Source: Streptomyces sp. F001 (GTDB taxonomy: Bacteria > Actinomycetota > Actinomycetes > Streptomycetales > Streptomycetaceae). Taken from it: DNA of 64,000 bases. Position 1 is the stretch's first letter. The number at the start of each line of letters is the position of its first letter. Shown one piece after another: positions 51,422 through 60,698 of the stretch. The stretch spans positions 124,001-188,000 of the forward strand of contig NZ_QZWF01000010.1 of the NCBI RefSeq assembly GCF_004187715.1, in the 5' to 3' direction. Below the pieces are notes generated by a model. It made no database searches, was not told the origin of the DNA, and saw nothing but the letters and a program-made list of their open reading frames with translations. The position numbers were made by a program, and so were the translations under genes.

Positions 51422-53059
51422 CTACGGGGGATTCGGCCGCCTGCGTGCCCGGGTGCGCGGGCCTCCGAAGCTCGCGGGCGGGCCGCCGTCCGGGTCGCCG
51501 CCCAGGAGGATCCCGCCGAGGACCGCCCCGCCGACGCCGATCGCGTGCGCGCCTGAACCGGCGTACGGCGTGCCGTGGGCGCGTACGTCCTGCTCGGCGA
51601 GATGCCGGGCCTCCCCGGCGCGGGCGTCGGCCGCCAGGTGGTCGTCGTCCGCGAGCAGCGCCTCGGCTGTCGCCAGCCGGGTCCGGGCCGCGGCGCCCAC
51701 CGCCCCCCGGTGCGTGCTGACGAAGTCGGCCGCGGCGCCGGTGCTGCTGCGCGCGACCAGCAGGGCGGCGGCCGGAATCACCCCGGCCCGCCCGGCCGCG
51801 AGCGGCGTGACGGCCTGCGCGATCCGACGCAGGGCGTCGAGCGGGTCGTAGGGCCCGGCGGTCAGCTCCTCCCGTACGGCGGCCAGGACGATGTCGGCGC
51901 GCGCGAGACGGGCGCGCACCTCACCCAGGGGAACATCCGGCCCGCCGCCCGCTCCCCGCTCCCCCCTGAGCCACTCCCGCACGCCCGCGAGCTCCGCCTC
52001 CGCCCCCGTGAGCGCCCCTGGCACCAGGCCCGCAGCCCTCGTCAGCTCCTGCGCGAGCCGGTCGACGCCGTCCACGAAGACAGCGGCCTGAGTGATCGCG
52101 CCCTCGGCGGCGCGCAGGTGGGCGGCTGCCAGGTCGGCGTTGCCCAGGTCGGCCTGCTGGCGGGACTGGTTGAGACGGACCGTGGCGAACACCAGGCGGT
52201 CCTTGGCCTGTTCGACGGACCCGACGACCGAGGCGGTGGCGCCGGGCGGGTACCGCTCGGCGAGGTCGCCGAGGATGGCCTCCGTCGTCCCCGTACGCCC
52301 CGCCAGCTCCCGGAAGCGCGCCTCCGCGACCTCCAGCGCCGCACCGATGCCCAGCTCCAGGCCGCGCAGCACATCGAACCCGGCGGCCTCCGTGTCCAGC
52401 CGTCGCCCCGCCTCCGCGCACCGCCCGACGATCCCGGCGAGCACCTGCCGACGGGCCGACTCCTCGCCCGGCACTCCGTCGTCGTAGCGCTGCCGCATCC
52501 GGAAGGCGGCCGACAGCTCGGCCTCGGCCTCCCGCAGGGCCCGCCCGAAGGGTTCGGCGTCCGCCGCGTCGCACCGGGTCCCGGCGAAGGCGAGTTCCTC
52601 CCGGCTGGTGCGTACGCAGTCGTCCGCCTCGACCAGCGCCGCCCGGGACTGCCGGTCGAACCGGTCGAGCGTCGGCTGGGGCGGCGGGCCGGGGAGGGCG
52701 CCGCCGGGGGTCGTCCGGGTGCGGGTGCGCCGGGTGCGCCGTACGTACCCGTACGCGGCGAGCGCGACCGCCGTGACCGCCGCGATCAGCGGCAGCACCA
52801 GGTCGGCGGTGTACGTCCCGTCCCCCTCCTGCGCGACCGCGCCCGGCCCGGGCCCGCCCCTGGCGCCGGTGTCCGTCGCCGGCACCAGCAGACACAGCCA
52901 CATCACCGCGATCGCCCCACCGAGCACCGCCTGCGCCAGGCGCGCCCCTGTGGGGGGCCCGGCCTGCCGCGGCCGGCCCCGGAACCGGGATGACGTCACG
53001 TTTCGGAGCGTATGGCCGGGAATACGGGCCCGCGACCGGGGTGCGTCCGATGCGGTCAC
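51422..53059 (-). CDS. two-helix membrane protein with long coiled-coil domain
   Basis: A 545-residue protein of unknown function. Two transmembrane segments lie near the N terminus (about 42-62, QAVLGGAIAVMWLCLLVP; about 87-107, LVLPLIAAVTAVALAAYGYV), followed by a basic patch (RRTRRTRTRT). A long Ala/Glu/Arg-rich helical region (about 125-500) follows, ending in a Gly-rich tail. The helical part resembles the C-terminal region of Streptomyces TPM-domain membrane proteins, but the TPM domain itself is absent. The start is uncertain: GTG 53059 or GTG 52999 fit, and neither has a clear ribosome binding site. It is convergent with the SpoIIE gene across the repeat element. Confidence 0.68.
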   Translation of the reverse strand: MTASDAPRSRARIPGHTLRNVTSSRFRGRPRQAGPPTGARLAQAVLGGAIAVMWLCLLVPATDTGARGGPGPGAVAQEGDGTYTADLVLPLIAAVTAVALAAYGYVRRTRRTRTRTTPGGALPGPPPQPTLDRFDRQSRAALVEADDCVRTSREELAFAGTRCDAADAEPFGRALREAEAELSAAFRMRQRYDDGVPGEESARRQVLAGIVGRCAEAGRRLDTEAAGFDVLRGLELGIGAALEVAEARFRELAGRTGTTEAILGDLAERYPPGATASVVGSVEQAKDRLVFATVRLNQSRQQADLGNADLAAAHLRAAEGAITQAAVFVDGVDRLAQELTRAAGLVPGALTGAEAELAGVREWLRGERGAGGGPDVPLGEVRARLARADIVLAAVREELTAGPYDPLDALRRIAQAVTPLAAGRAGVIPAAALLVARSSTGAAADFVSTHRGAVGAAARTRLATAEALLADDDHLAADARAGEARHLAEQDVRAHGTPYAGSGAHAIGVGGAVLGGILLGGDPDGGPPASFGGPRTRARRRPNPP

Positions 53060-53176
53060 CGACTTGTTGTTCGGATGTCACACGGGCTTTCCCTCTACAG
53101 GTGCCCTAGTTTGTTGTGGACCACCTGTGGGAGGCCTAGGGTCCACTTCTCCTATTCCTGTGAGGGTCAGACATCC

Positions 53177-54094
53177 ATGCGAGCGTTACTCACCAGCAAG
53201 GCGGCCCGGCGTGCCCTGCGTCCGATCGCCGACCTCATAGACCAGCGCATCGAACGGCAGGTCCGCCGGGCCGTCGGGCAGGCCTCCCACGACGCCTCGC
53301 AGCAGGAGCTGAAGCGGCTGCGCGCCCGCCAGCGCCCGCTGGAGCTGTTCTTCGACGGGACCGGCCGGGGTGCGTCGCGGCTGCCGTCCGCCCCCCATCT
53401 CCACCGCACGATCAAAGAGCTGACCGACGTGACCGGGGACGCGGACGGCGCGGAGCGGACCGTCGCCCAGGCGTTCCGGCTGCTCATCGCGATGGAGGCG
53501 CTCGGGGTCGGCCGGATCGCCGGCGGCACCATGAACATCTGCGGCAAGCTCTCCGCCGTACCGCTGCTGGACCCGCCGAACGACGACATCCTGGAAATCG
53601 GCACCCTCTACGGGATGTTCGGCGCGGCCCTGATCCGGATGATGGAGCGCGCGGGACGCGACCCGCGCCTGACGATCGTCGACCCGCTCGCCGGGACCCA
53701 GCTCCAGCCCGGCGCCACCATGGGCAAGGACGCCTCGGGCACCCCGGTGCGCGAGGCCGCGGTGCGCACCAATCTGGCGCTGGTGGGCGCACCGGGTGCC
53801 GGGGCCCGGATACAGCAGGGTTTCTCCGAGGACCCCGAGGTGCGTGCCCTGGTCTCCGACCGCTCCTACGGCGTGATCATCGTCGACGGCGATCACTCCG
53901 CCGAAGGCGTCGCCAAGGACCTGGAGTGGGCCGAGCAGATCGTCGCGCCCGGCGGCATCGTCGTCCTGGACGACTTCGGGCACCCCAAGTGGCCCGGCAT
54001 CAAGGAGGCCTTCGAGAAGCACATGACCACCGACACCCGTCTGGAGTTCCTCGGCCAGGTGGCCCACTCGGGGTATCTGCGAGCCTCACGCTGA
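53177..54094 (+). CDS. class I SAM-dependent methyltransferase
   Basis: A 305-residue protein. An N-terminal helical segment (DQRIERQVRRAVGQ) is followed by a Rossmann methyltransferase fold. Motif I is ILEIGTLYGMFGAALI, motif II LTIVDPLAG, and VIIVDGDHSAEGVAKDLEWAEQIVAPGGIVVLDD is typical of the Methyltransf_24 group (key parts IIVDGDHS and PGGIVVLDD). Members include caffeoyl-CoA-type and cell-wall or glycan-associated methyltransferases. ATG 53177 is used; the longer upstream frame shows no protein-like sequence. It converges on the succinate dehydrogenase operon with a shared terminator. The acceptor is unknown. Confidence 0.82.
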   Translation: MRALLTSKAARRALRPIADLIDQRIERQVRRAVGQASHDASQQELKRLRARQRPLELFFDGTGRGASRLPSAPHLHRTIKELTDVTGDADGAERTVAQAFRLLIAMEALGVGRIAGGTMNICGKLSAVPLLDPPNDDILEIGTLYGMFGAALIRMMERAGRDPRLTIVDPLAGTQLQPGATMGKDASGTPVREAAVRTNLALVGAPGAGARIQQGFSEDPEVRALVSDRSYGVIIVDGDHSAEGVAKDLEWAEQIVAPGGIVVLDDFGHPKWPGIKEAFEKHMTTDTRLEFLGQVAHSGYLRASR

Positions 54095-54097
54095 CCA

Positions 54098-54157
54098 GTG
54101 CCGCGGCAGGCGACGTTCGCCCCGTCGCGACGGGCAGAACGTCGCCTGCCGCGGCAC
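54098..54157. terminator. bidirectional 21-bp hairpin terminator
   Basis: Arms 54098-54118 and 54137-54157 are perfect 21-bp reverse complements (GTGCCGCGGCAGG outermost). An inner palindrome, CCCGTCG-CGACGGG, fills the loop. It sits between the convergent methyltransferase and sdhB genes, beginning three bases after one stop codon and ending right at the other. Confidence 0.85.
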
Positions 54158-54925
54158 CTAGGACCGGCGACGGATCTTGTCGCCGAGCCACACGAGCGGG
54201 TCGTACTTGCGGTCCACGGCCCGTTCCTTCAGCGGGATCAGCGCATTGTCCGTGATCTTGATGCCCTCGGGGCAGACCTCCGTACAGCACTTGGTGATGT
54301 TGCAGTAGCCGAGGCCGTGTTCGTCCTGGGCGGTGCGCTTGCGGTCGAGCCCCGTGTCCGCCGCCGCGTCCAGGGGGTGCATGTCCAGTTCGGCGACCCG
54401 CATCAGGAAACGCGGCCCGGCGAACGCCTGCTTGTTCTCCTCGTGGTCCCGGACCACATGGCAGGTGTCCTGGCACAGGAAGCACTCGATGCACTTACGG
54501 AACTCCTGTGACCGGTCCACGTCCTCCTGCATCATGCGGTACTCGCCCGGCCCGAGCCCGGCGGGCGGCACGAACGCCGGGACCTCACGCGCCTTGGTGT
54601 AGTTGAAGCCGACGTCGGTGACGAGATCCCGTACGACCGGGAAGGCCCGCAGCGGAGTGACGGTGATCGTCTCCTCGCGGTCGAACACCGACATCCGGGT
54701 CATGCACAGCAGCCGGGGCCGTCCGTTGATCTCCGCCGAGCACGAACCGCACTTGCCCGCCTTGCAGTTCCAGCGCACGGCCAGGTCGGGGGCCTGGGTG
54801 GCCTGGAGGCGGTGGATGATGTCCAGGACCACCTCTCCGTCGTTCACCTCGACCTTGAAGTCCTCCAGGCCGCCCCCGTCGGCGTCCCCGCGCCACACCT
54901 TGAAGCGCGCCTCGTAGCTGCTCAT
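54158..54925 (-). CDS. sdhB: succinate dehydrogenase/fumarate reductase iron-sulfur subunit
   Basis: A 255-residue iron-sulfur subunit that carries electrons from the flavoprotein to the membrane cytochrome. The N-terminal plant-type [2Fe-2S] domain has CKAGKCGSC and a later LLC. The C-terminal domain has CIECFLCQDTC and CNITKCCTEVC for the [4Fe-4S] and [3Fe-4S] centres. Its ATG overlaps the sdhA stop codon (ATGA). It is the last gene of the operon and ends in the bidirectional hairpin. The VWRGDADGGGLEDFKVEV start is typical of actinobacterial enzymes with a single five-helix cytochrome b. Confidence 0.93.
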   Translation of the reverse strand: MSSYEARFKVWRGDADGGGLEDFKVEVNDGEVVLDIIHRLQATQAPDLAVRWNCKAGKCGSCSAEINGRPRLLCMTRMSVFDREETITVTPLRAFPVVRDLVTDVGFNYTKAREVPAFVPPAGLGPGEYRMMQEDVDRSQEFRKCIECFLCQDTCHVVRDHEENKQAFAGPRFLMRVAELDMHPLDAAADTGLDRKRTAQDEHGLGYCNITKCCTEVCPEGIKITDNALIPLKERAVDRKYDPLVWLGDKIRRRS

Positions 54926-56859
54926 TCGTAGAGCTCCTCTTCGGCGAGGTACTTGACCAGCTCCTCCTTGTCGAAGAGGGCGAGCAGGTCGGGACGGATG
55001 GGTTCGGTGGTCTCGCGGGTGAGGGCGATCTGGCCGCGGACGGGGTCCGTGGCCGCCAGCCCGCCCGTGGGGTCGGTGAGCTGACAGAGCAGGTTGATAC
55101 GGCGCCATCTGCGGTCCATCGTCGGGTGGTCCTCGCGGGTGTGCCCGCCGCGCGACTCCGTGCGCTCCAGCGCGGCCCGCGCCACGCACTCGCTGACCAG
55201 CAGCATGTTCCGCAGGTCCAGGGCGAGGTGCCAGCCCGGGTTGAACTGGCGGTGACCCTCGACGCCCGCCCGCCGGGCCCGTACCCGCAGCTCGGCCAGC
55301 TTCTCCAGGGCCTGCTTCATCTCCGCGTCACGGCGGATGATGCCGACCAGGTCGTTCATCGTCTGCTGGAGTTCCTGGTGGAGCGTGTACGGGTTCTCCG
55401 GCGGCCCGCCGGCCGGCTCCTGCGCCTCCGCCTCGGCCGAGAACGGGCGCAGCGCCTCCGCGGCCGCGGCGTCCACCTGGACGTCGTCCACCCGCGGACG
55501 ATCCGCCGCCCCCGTCGCGTACTCGGCGGCGTGCAGTCCCGCCCGGCGGCCGAACACCAGCAGGTCGGACAGCGAGTTGCCGCCGAGCCGGTTGGAGCCG
55601 TGCATCCCGCCGGCCACCTCACCGGCCGCGTACAGCCCCGGCACCCCGCGTGCCGCCGCGGTGTCGGAGTCGACGGCGATACCGCCCATCACGTAGTGGC
55701 AGGTGGGCCCGACCTCCATCGCCTCGGCCGTGATGTCGACGTCGGCCAGCTCCTTGAACTGGTGGTACATCGACGGCAGCCGGCGTTTGATCACCTCGGC
55801 GGGCATCCGTGTCGACACGTCCAGGAAGACACCGCCGTGCGGGGAGCCGCGGCCCTCCTTGACCTCGGAGTTGATGGCCCGGGCGACCTCGTCGCGGGGG
55901 AGCAGCTCCGGGGGACGCCGGTTGTTGTCCGGGTCCTCGTACCAGCGGTCGGCCTCGTCCTCGGTCTCGGCGTACTTCTCCTTGAAGACGTCCGGGATGT
56001 AGTCGAACATGAACCGATTGCCGTCGGAGTTCCTGAGCACCCCGCCGTCGCCGCGCACCGACTCGGTGACGAGGATGCCCTTCACCGAGGGCGGCCAGAC
56101 CATCCCCGTCGGGTGGAACTGCACGAACTCCATGTTCAGCAGGGGAGCGCCGGCGAGCAGGGCCAGCGCGTGGCCGTCGCCGGTGTACTCCCATGAGTTC
56201 GACGTGACCTTGAAGGACTTGCCGATGCCGCCCGTGGCGATCACGACCGCGGGGGCCTCCAGGACGAAGAAACGGCCGGACTCACGCTCGTAGGCGAAGA
56301 CGCCCGAGACCTTCCCGCCGTCCTTGAGGACCCTGGTCACCGTGCACTCCTGGAACACCTTCAGCCGGGACTCGTAGTCCCCGGTCTCCTTGAAGTCCTC
56401 CTGCTGGAGCGCGACGATCTTCTGCTGGAGGGTCCGGATCAGCTCGAGACCCGTGCGGTCGCCGACATGGGCCAGCCGCGGGTACTCGTGGCCGCCGAAG
56501 TTGCGCTGCGAGATCCGGCCGTCCTTCGTACGGTCGAACAGGGCGCCCCAGGTCTCCAGCTCCCACACCCGGTCGGGAGCCTCCTGCGCATGCAGCTCGG
56601 CCATCCGCCACTGGTTGAGGAACTTGCCGCCGCGCAGGGTGTCACGGAAGTGCACCTGCCAGTTGTCGTGCGGGTTCGCGTTGGCCATCGCGGCGGCGAT
56701 GCCGCCCTCGGCCATCACCGTGTGCGCCTTGCCGAACAGCGACTTGCAGATCACGGCCGTACGGGCGCCCCGCTCGCGCGCCTCGATCGCGGCCCGCAGC
56801 CCGGCGCCGCCCGCGCCGACCACGACGACGTCCCACTCCTGTCGCTCCACCACGGACAT
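54922..56859 (-). CDS. sdhA: succinate dehydrogenase/fumarate reductase flavoprotein subunit
   Basis: A 645-residue catalytic subunit that oxidises succinate to fumarate (or the reverse) with covalent FAD. The N-terminal dinucleotide fold is VVVGAGGAGLRAAIEARERG. The flavin-linking His is in KAHTVMAEGG. Substrate-site residues lie around VQFHPTG, and HGSNRLGGNSLSD contains the later conserved His/Arg region. Length is as expected. ATG 56859 is preceded by an acceptable AGAAGG; the stop overlaps sdhB, and sdhC lies 17 bases upstream, so the three genes form one operon. Confidence 0.94.
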   Translation of the reverse strand: MSVVERQEWDVVVVGAGGAGLRAAIEARERGARTAVICKSLFGKAHTVMAEGGIAAAMANANPHDNWQVHFRDTLRGGKFLNQWRMAELHAQEAPDRVWELETWGALFDRTKDGRISQRNFGGHEYPRLAHVGDRTGLELIRTLQQKIVALQQEDFKETGDYESRLKVFQECTVTRVLKDGGKVSGVFAYERESGRFFVLEAPAVVIATGGIGKSFKVTSNSWEYTGDGHALALLAGAPLLNMEFVQFHPTGMVWPPSVKGILVTESVRGDGGVLRNSDGNRFMFDYIPDVFKEKYAETEDEADRWYEDPDNNRRPPELLPRDEVARAINSEVKEGRGSPHGGVFLDVSTRMPAEVIKRRLPSMYHQFKELADVDITAEAMEVGPTCHYVMGGIAVDSDTAAARGVPGLYAAGEVAGGMHGSNRLGGNSLSDLLVFGRRAGLHAAEYATGAADRPRVDDVQVDAAAAEALRPFSAEAEAQEPAGGPPENPYTLHQELQQTMNDLVGIIRRDAEMKQALEKLAELRVRARRAGVEGHRQFNPGWHLALDLRNMLLVSECVARAALERTESRGGHTREDHPTMDRRWRRINLLCQLTDPTGGLAATDPVRGQIALTRETTEPIRPDLLALFDKEELVKYLAEEELYE

Positions 56860-56876
56860 CAGAAGGCCCCACCCAT

Positions 56877-57713
56877 CTAGAAGAAGCGCGGATCGTCGAA
56901 GACACCGGACGCGACGAGATAGACGTAGAAGTCGGCGAGCGCCACGCTCACCAACGACGTCCAGGCGAGCAGCATGTGGCGGGCGTTCAGCTTCCCGACC
57001 CACTGCCACATCCGGTAGCGCACGGGGTGTTTGGAGAAGTGCTTGAGCTTGCCGCCCACGATGTGCCGGCAGGAGTGGCAGGAGAGGGTGTACGCCCAGA
57101 TCAGCACGATGTTGACCAGGAACACGACGGTGCCGAGGCCCATGTGGCCCCAGTCGTAGTGCTCGTCGCGGAACGCGAGCACGGTGTCGTAGGTCAGGAT
57201 GCCGGCCACCGGGATCGCCGCGTAGAAGAAGTACCGGTGGATGTTCTGCAGGATCAGCGGGAAGCGGGTCTCACCCGTGTACTTCTTGTGCGGTTCGGCC
57301 ACCGCGCAGGCCGGTGGGGACGCCCAGAAGCCCCGGTAGTAGGCCTTGCGGTAGTAGTAGCAGGTCAGGCGGAAGCCGAGCGGGAAGATCAGGATGATGA
57401 TCGCGGGGGAGATCCCCCACCAGCTGCCGAAGATCTCCCAGTTGGGGCCCGCCTTCATCGGCTCGCAGTTCTCCGCCAGGCAGGGGGAGTAGAAGGGCGA
57501 GACGTACGGGGCCGCGTAGTAGTGGGTGTTCGCGAAGGCCCGCCAGGTCGAGTACACGACGAAGGCGAGCAGCCCGGCGGCCGTGGCGGCCGGCGCCAGC
57601 CACCAGCGGTCGGTGCGCAGGTGCGGGGCGGCGATCGCGGCGCGGGGGGCGGCGCGGACGCCGCCGCCGGGCGGATGGGGATCTGTGGTTGTGGGTTCCG
57701 TACCAGTGGCCAA
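56877..57713 (-). CDS. sdhC: succinate dehydrogenase cytochrome b subunit
   Basis: A 278-residue integral membrane protein with about five transmembrane helices (for example LAPAATAAGLLAFVVYSTW, GISPAIIILIFPLGFRLTCY, LGTVVFLVNIVLIWAYTLSC). Histidines in the helices (NIHRYFFYA, CHSCRH, LNARHMLL) are candidates for two heme b groups. It anchors SdhA and SdhB and passes electrons to menaquinone. The TTG start at 57713 has GGAG ten bases upstream; no ATG or GTG fits better. It is the first gene of the minus-strand operon. Confidence 0.9.
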   Translation of the reverse strand: MATGTEPTTTDPHPPGGGVRAAPRAAIAAPHLRTDRWWLAPAATAAGLLAFVVYSTWRAFANTHYYAAPYVSPFYSPCLAENCEPMKAGPNWEIFGSWWGISPAIIILIFPLGFRLTCYYYRKAYYRGFWASPPACAVAEPHKKYTGETRFPLILQNIHRYFFYAAIPVAGILTYDTVLAFRDEHYDWGHMGLGTVVFLVNIVLIWAYTLSCHSCRHIVGGKLKHFSKHPVRYRMWQWVGKLNARHMLLAWTSLVSVALADFYVYLVASGVFDDPRFF

Positions 57714-57749
57714 CGTATGACTCCGGTCGGTTCGGGATGCTGAGGCGGC

Positions 57750-58040
57750 TCAGGGTGCGTGCCGGTCGCGGGCGCCGAGACCCTCGTCGTCCGAGTCCGT
57801 CCACAGGGAGTAGTCGTAGGGGGCGTCGGAGATCGTGACGAGCTCGGGGCGCCGGGCCGAGGGCGAGGCGTGCGTCGCCTCGCGCAGCAGCGCGACGCTC
57901 TCACGCAGGTGCTCGCAGTCGGTGCGGACCCGCCGTATGTCGAGCCCGCCCCTGCCGAGCTGCTGTTCCAGGCGGTTCACCGACCGGGACATGTCGTCGA
58001 GACACCGCTGGACTGACATCAGTTCGTCGTGCACGGACAT
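57750..58040 (-). CDS. small conserved hypothetical protein
   Basis: A 96-residue soluble acidic protein with an N-terminal coiled-coil (VQRCLDDMSRSVNRLEQQLG, then CEHLRESVALLREA) and an acidic C-terminal tail containing PYDYSLWTDSDDEG. I do not recognise a family. The arrangement just upstream of the sdh operon, with a good ribosome binding site (GTGAGGT), suggests a real gene, possibly cotranscribed with sdhC 37 bases downstream. Confidence 0.75.
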   Translation of the reverse strand: MSVHDELMSVQRCLDDMSRSVNRLEQQLGRGGLDIRRVRTDCEHLRESVALLREATHASPSARRPELVTISDAPYDYSLWTDSDDEGLGARDRHAP

Positions 58041-58337
58041 GACGTGACCTCACTTCCGTCGGCTGTGCGGCCGTGGGTGGCAACGGTCATGCGCCTGCGA
58101 GTGTTGCGCGTCACACCGGCCGGTGGGAAGGGATGTGCACCGATTGGCCGAGGCGTGTGGGTGCACCCCGTGGTGCATTGCGCCACATGGGTGAGCTTCC
58201 GGGCCGTCGCCGCCGTGTCGCCCTGTGTTGCCGAACCCTTTCCTCTTCAGTGACGGCATACCGCTGAATACATCTGATCAGCACCATATACCGCCAAAAG
58301 TGATCGTAACCCCCGCGGCTCCCGGAGGTAACCAGAG

Positions 58338-60650
58338 ATGTCCCACGACGGCGTCGGACCCAGGCCCGCTCGTCAATCTCCCGCCTGCCGTGCGACGCGA
58401 GGGCCCGGCGCGGTCATGCGCTCGCTCGCCTTCCTCACCGCGGGAGCGCTCGCGGCGCCCGCTCTGGCCGCGTGCAGCTCCGAGGACCCGGCCGGCAAGC
58501 CCCTGGCCGGCCAGGACATCGCCCCCGCCGCCCGGTCCCAGGTCGCCGACGGCGGCACCCTGCGCTGGGCCGTGGACGCCGTACCGGAGACCCTGAACAC
58601 CTTCCAGGCCGACGCCGACGCGACCACCAGCCGTATCGCCCAGGCCGTCCTGCCGTCGATGTACCGGCTGAACGAGCGCGGCCGGCCGGAGATCAACCCC
58701 GACTACCTCGAATCCGCCGAGGTCGTCGACACCGAGCCCCGGCAGGTCGTCCTCTACAAGCTCCACCAGCAGGCCGTCTGGAGCGACGGCCGCGAGATCG
58801 GCGCCGCCGACTTCGCCGCCCAGTGGCGCGCCCTGTCCGGCAAGGACACCGCCTACTGGACCGCCCGCAACGCCGGGTACGACCGCATCGAGCGGATCGA
58901 GCGCGGCGCCAACGACCTCGAGGTCAAGGTCACCTTCGCCCGGCCCTACGCCGACTGGCAGTCGCTGTTCTCGCCGCTGTACCCCAAGGAGGTCATGGGC
59001 ACGCCCGACTCCTTCAACGACGGGGCCCGCAAGAAGCTCAAGGTCACCGCCGGGCCCTTCACCGTGCAGGAGGTCGACCACAAGGACGACGAGGTCACCC
59101 TCGCCCGCAATCCGCGCTGGTGGGGCGACCCGGTCAAGCTCTCCGAGATCGTGCTGCGGGCCGTACCGCGCGAGGAGCGCGCCGCCGCGCTGGCCGCCGG
59201 CACGATCGACCTCGCCGAAATCGACGCCCCCGTGGCCCGGCGCATCGCCCTCGCCGCCGGGCCGGGCGGCACCGGCGCGGCCCGCCAGGGCGGCGACCGG
59301 AACACCGACGACCCCAAGGCGCCGAGCCCCTCGGCCGACCCGAGCGGCTCCGACGGGAGCACCGCCGACGGGAGCACCGCCGACGGAAGCACCGGCGACG
59401 GGAGCGCCGGCGACGGGAGCGCCGGCGACGGGAGCGTCGCCGACGGGAGCGTCGCCGACGGGAGCGTCGCCGACGAGGAGAGTGGCGGCGCCCGTGCGGG
59501 GGGCAGCCAGTCCGCCGCCGACGCCACGCGGGCCCTGCGCGGCTTCGAGGTCCGCAAGTCCCTGGAACCGGCCTACACCCAGCTCGCCCTCAACGGCGCC
59601 GACGGTCCGCTCGCCGACGAGCGGGTGCGCCGGGCCGTGGCCCGCGCCCTCGACCGGGAGGAGTTGGCGAAGGCCGTCCTCAAGCCGCTGGGCCTGCCCG
59701 CCGAGCCGGTCGGCTCCCACCTCGCCCTGTCCGGCCAGGCCGCCTACGCCGACAGCAGCGGCGCGCTCGGCGGCCAGGACACCGACGAGGCGCAGGCGCT
59801 GCTCGCGGACGCCGGATGGGTACCGGGCGGCCCGGTCAAGAAACAGAAGAAGGAGAACGCGGCGGGACCGGAGGGGGAGCCGGCCGAGGGGAACTCCACG
59901 GACGACGGTACGTACATCGTCGGCGAGGACAACAAGGGCCGCACGGACGCCGAGCTCGAGGAGGCCGAGGAGTACCGCCGGCAGCTCGCCCAGGACGGAA
60001 AGCAGCACCACCAGGGCGGCGGGGCACCCGGCGCGTACGCCCCCAAGGGCACCGCCGCCCCCGCGGGCGCACCGGCCGGTCCCCTCGCCAAGGACGGCCG
60101 CCCGCTCACCCTGCGCTTCGTGCTCCCCTCCGGGCCGGGCTCCCGGGCTCTGCACACGGTCGCCGACCGCATCTCACGCATGCTGGAACGGCTCGGCATC
60201 CACATCGAGACGAGGAAGGTCCCCGAGGAGAGCTACTTCAAGGACCACATCGCCTCCGGCGAGTACGACCTCGCCCTGTACTCCTGGCCCGCGTCCGCCT
60301 TCCCCGCCACCGACGCCCGCCCCATCTACGCCAAGCCGGTCCCGGCCGCCGACGGCTCCCTCACCGTCGAGCAGAACTACACCCGGGTCGGCACCGACCA
60401 GGTCGACCAGCTCTTCGACCAGGCCGTCGCGACCCTCGACCAGGAGGAGTCCCGCGACCTGGTCCGCAAGGCCGACGCCCGCATCTGGGCAGCCGCCGGC
60501 TCCATCCCCCTCTACCAGCGGCCCCAGCTGATCGCCGCGCGGAAGAACCTCGCCAACACGGGCGCCTTCGGCTTCGCGACGCCGGTGTACGAGGACATGG
60601 GCTTCCTGAAGAAGGGCGCGGGGCGGGCAGCCGGCCCGTCGGCGTCGTAG
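58338..60650 (+). CDS. ABC transporter substrate-binding lipoprotein, family 5
   Basis: A 770-residue exported peptide-binding protein. The signal peptide ends in a lipobox (ALAAC, Cys near residue 46), so it should be anchored to the outer face of the membrane. SBP_bac_5 features are GGTLRWAVDAVPETLNTF, LHQQAVWSDGREIGAADFAAQW and the C-terminal GSIPLYQRPQL. It is over 200 residues longer than usual. Two low-complexity insertions, one a Gly/Asp/Ser repeat (59352-59471) and one rich in Pro/Gly/Glu (about 59830-60090), loop out of the fold. ATG 58338 has GGAGG. It lacks its own permease genes here; the permease at 63214 could be a partner. Confidence 0.88.
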   Translation: MSHDGVGPRPARQSPACRATRGPGAVMRSLAFLTAGALAAPALAACSSEDPAGKPLAGQDIAPAARSQVADGGTLRWAVDAVPETLNTFQADADATTSRIAQAVLPSMYRLNERGRPEINPDYLESAEVVDTEPRQVVLYKLHQQAVWSDGREIGAADFAAQWRALSGKDTAYWTARNAGYDRIERIERGANDLEVKVTFARPYADWQSLFSPLYPKEVMGTPDSFNDGARKKLKVTAGPFTVQEVDHKDDEVTLARNPRWWGDPVKLSEIVLRAVPREERAAALAAGTIDLAEIDAPVARRIALAAGPGGTGAARQGGDRNTDDPKAPSPSADPSGSDGSTADGSTADGSTGDGSAGDGSAGDGSVADGSVADGSVADEESGGARAGGSQSAADATRALRGFEVRKSLEPAYTQLALNGADGPLADERVRRAVARALDREELAKAVLKPLGLPAEPVGSHLALSGQAAYADSSGALGGQDTDEAQALLADAGWVPGGPVKKQKKENAAGPEGEPAEGNSTDDGTYIVGEDNKGRTDAELEEAEEYRRQLAQDGKQHHQGGGAPGAYAPKGTAAPAGAPAGPLAKDGRPLTLRFVLPSGPGSRALHTVADRISRMLERLGIHIETRKVPEESYFKDHIASGEYDLALYSWPASAFPATDARPIYAKPVPAADGSLTVEQNYTRVGTDQVDQLFDQAVATLDQEESRDLVRKADARIWAAAGSIPLYQRPQLIAARKNLANTGAFGFATPVYEDMGFLKKGAGRAAGPSAS
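59352..59471 (+). repeat. eight tandem 15-bp coding repeats
   Basis: Eight in-frame units of the form GACGGGAGCRYCGSC encode Asp-Gly-Ser-(Thr/Ala/Val)-(Ala/Gly). They form a flexible acidic insert in the lipoprotein. The units fall into three blocks of identical or near-identical copies, suggesting stepwise expansion by slippage; copy number may vary between strains. Confidence 0.9.
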
Positions 60651-60669
60651 CGACCCGTCAGTCCGCCGG

Positions 60670-60698
60670 CAGTCGTGCCGCCCAGGGCGGCACGACTG
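60670..60698 (+). terminator. hairpin terminator after lipoprotein gene
   Basis: CAGTCGTGCCGCCC and GGGCGGCACGACTG flank a single A: a perfect 14-bp inverted repeat starting 20 bases after the stop codon. Confidence 0.75.

Noticed and set aside
51345..53240. Plus-strand open frames opposite the coiled-coil membrane protein
   Set aside because: Low-complexity Arg/Pro-rich shadows; the minus strand has transmembrane segments and a regular coiled coil.
54098..54157. Large palindrome considered as an attachment site or mobile-element end
   Set aside because: It lies exactly between two convergent stop codons with no integrase or repeat partner nearby; a bidirectional terminator explains it.
59352..59471. 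Regular 15-bp repeats considered as a CRISPR-like array
   Set aside because: No spacers; the units are contiguous, in frame and code for a peptide repeat.
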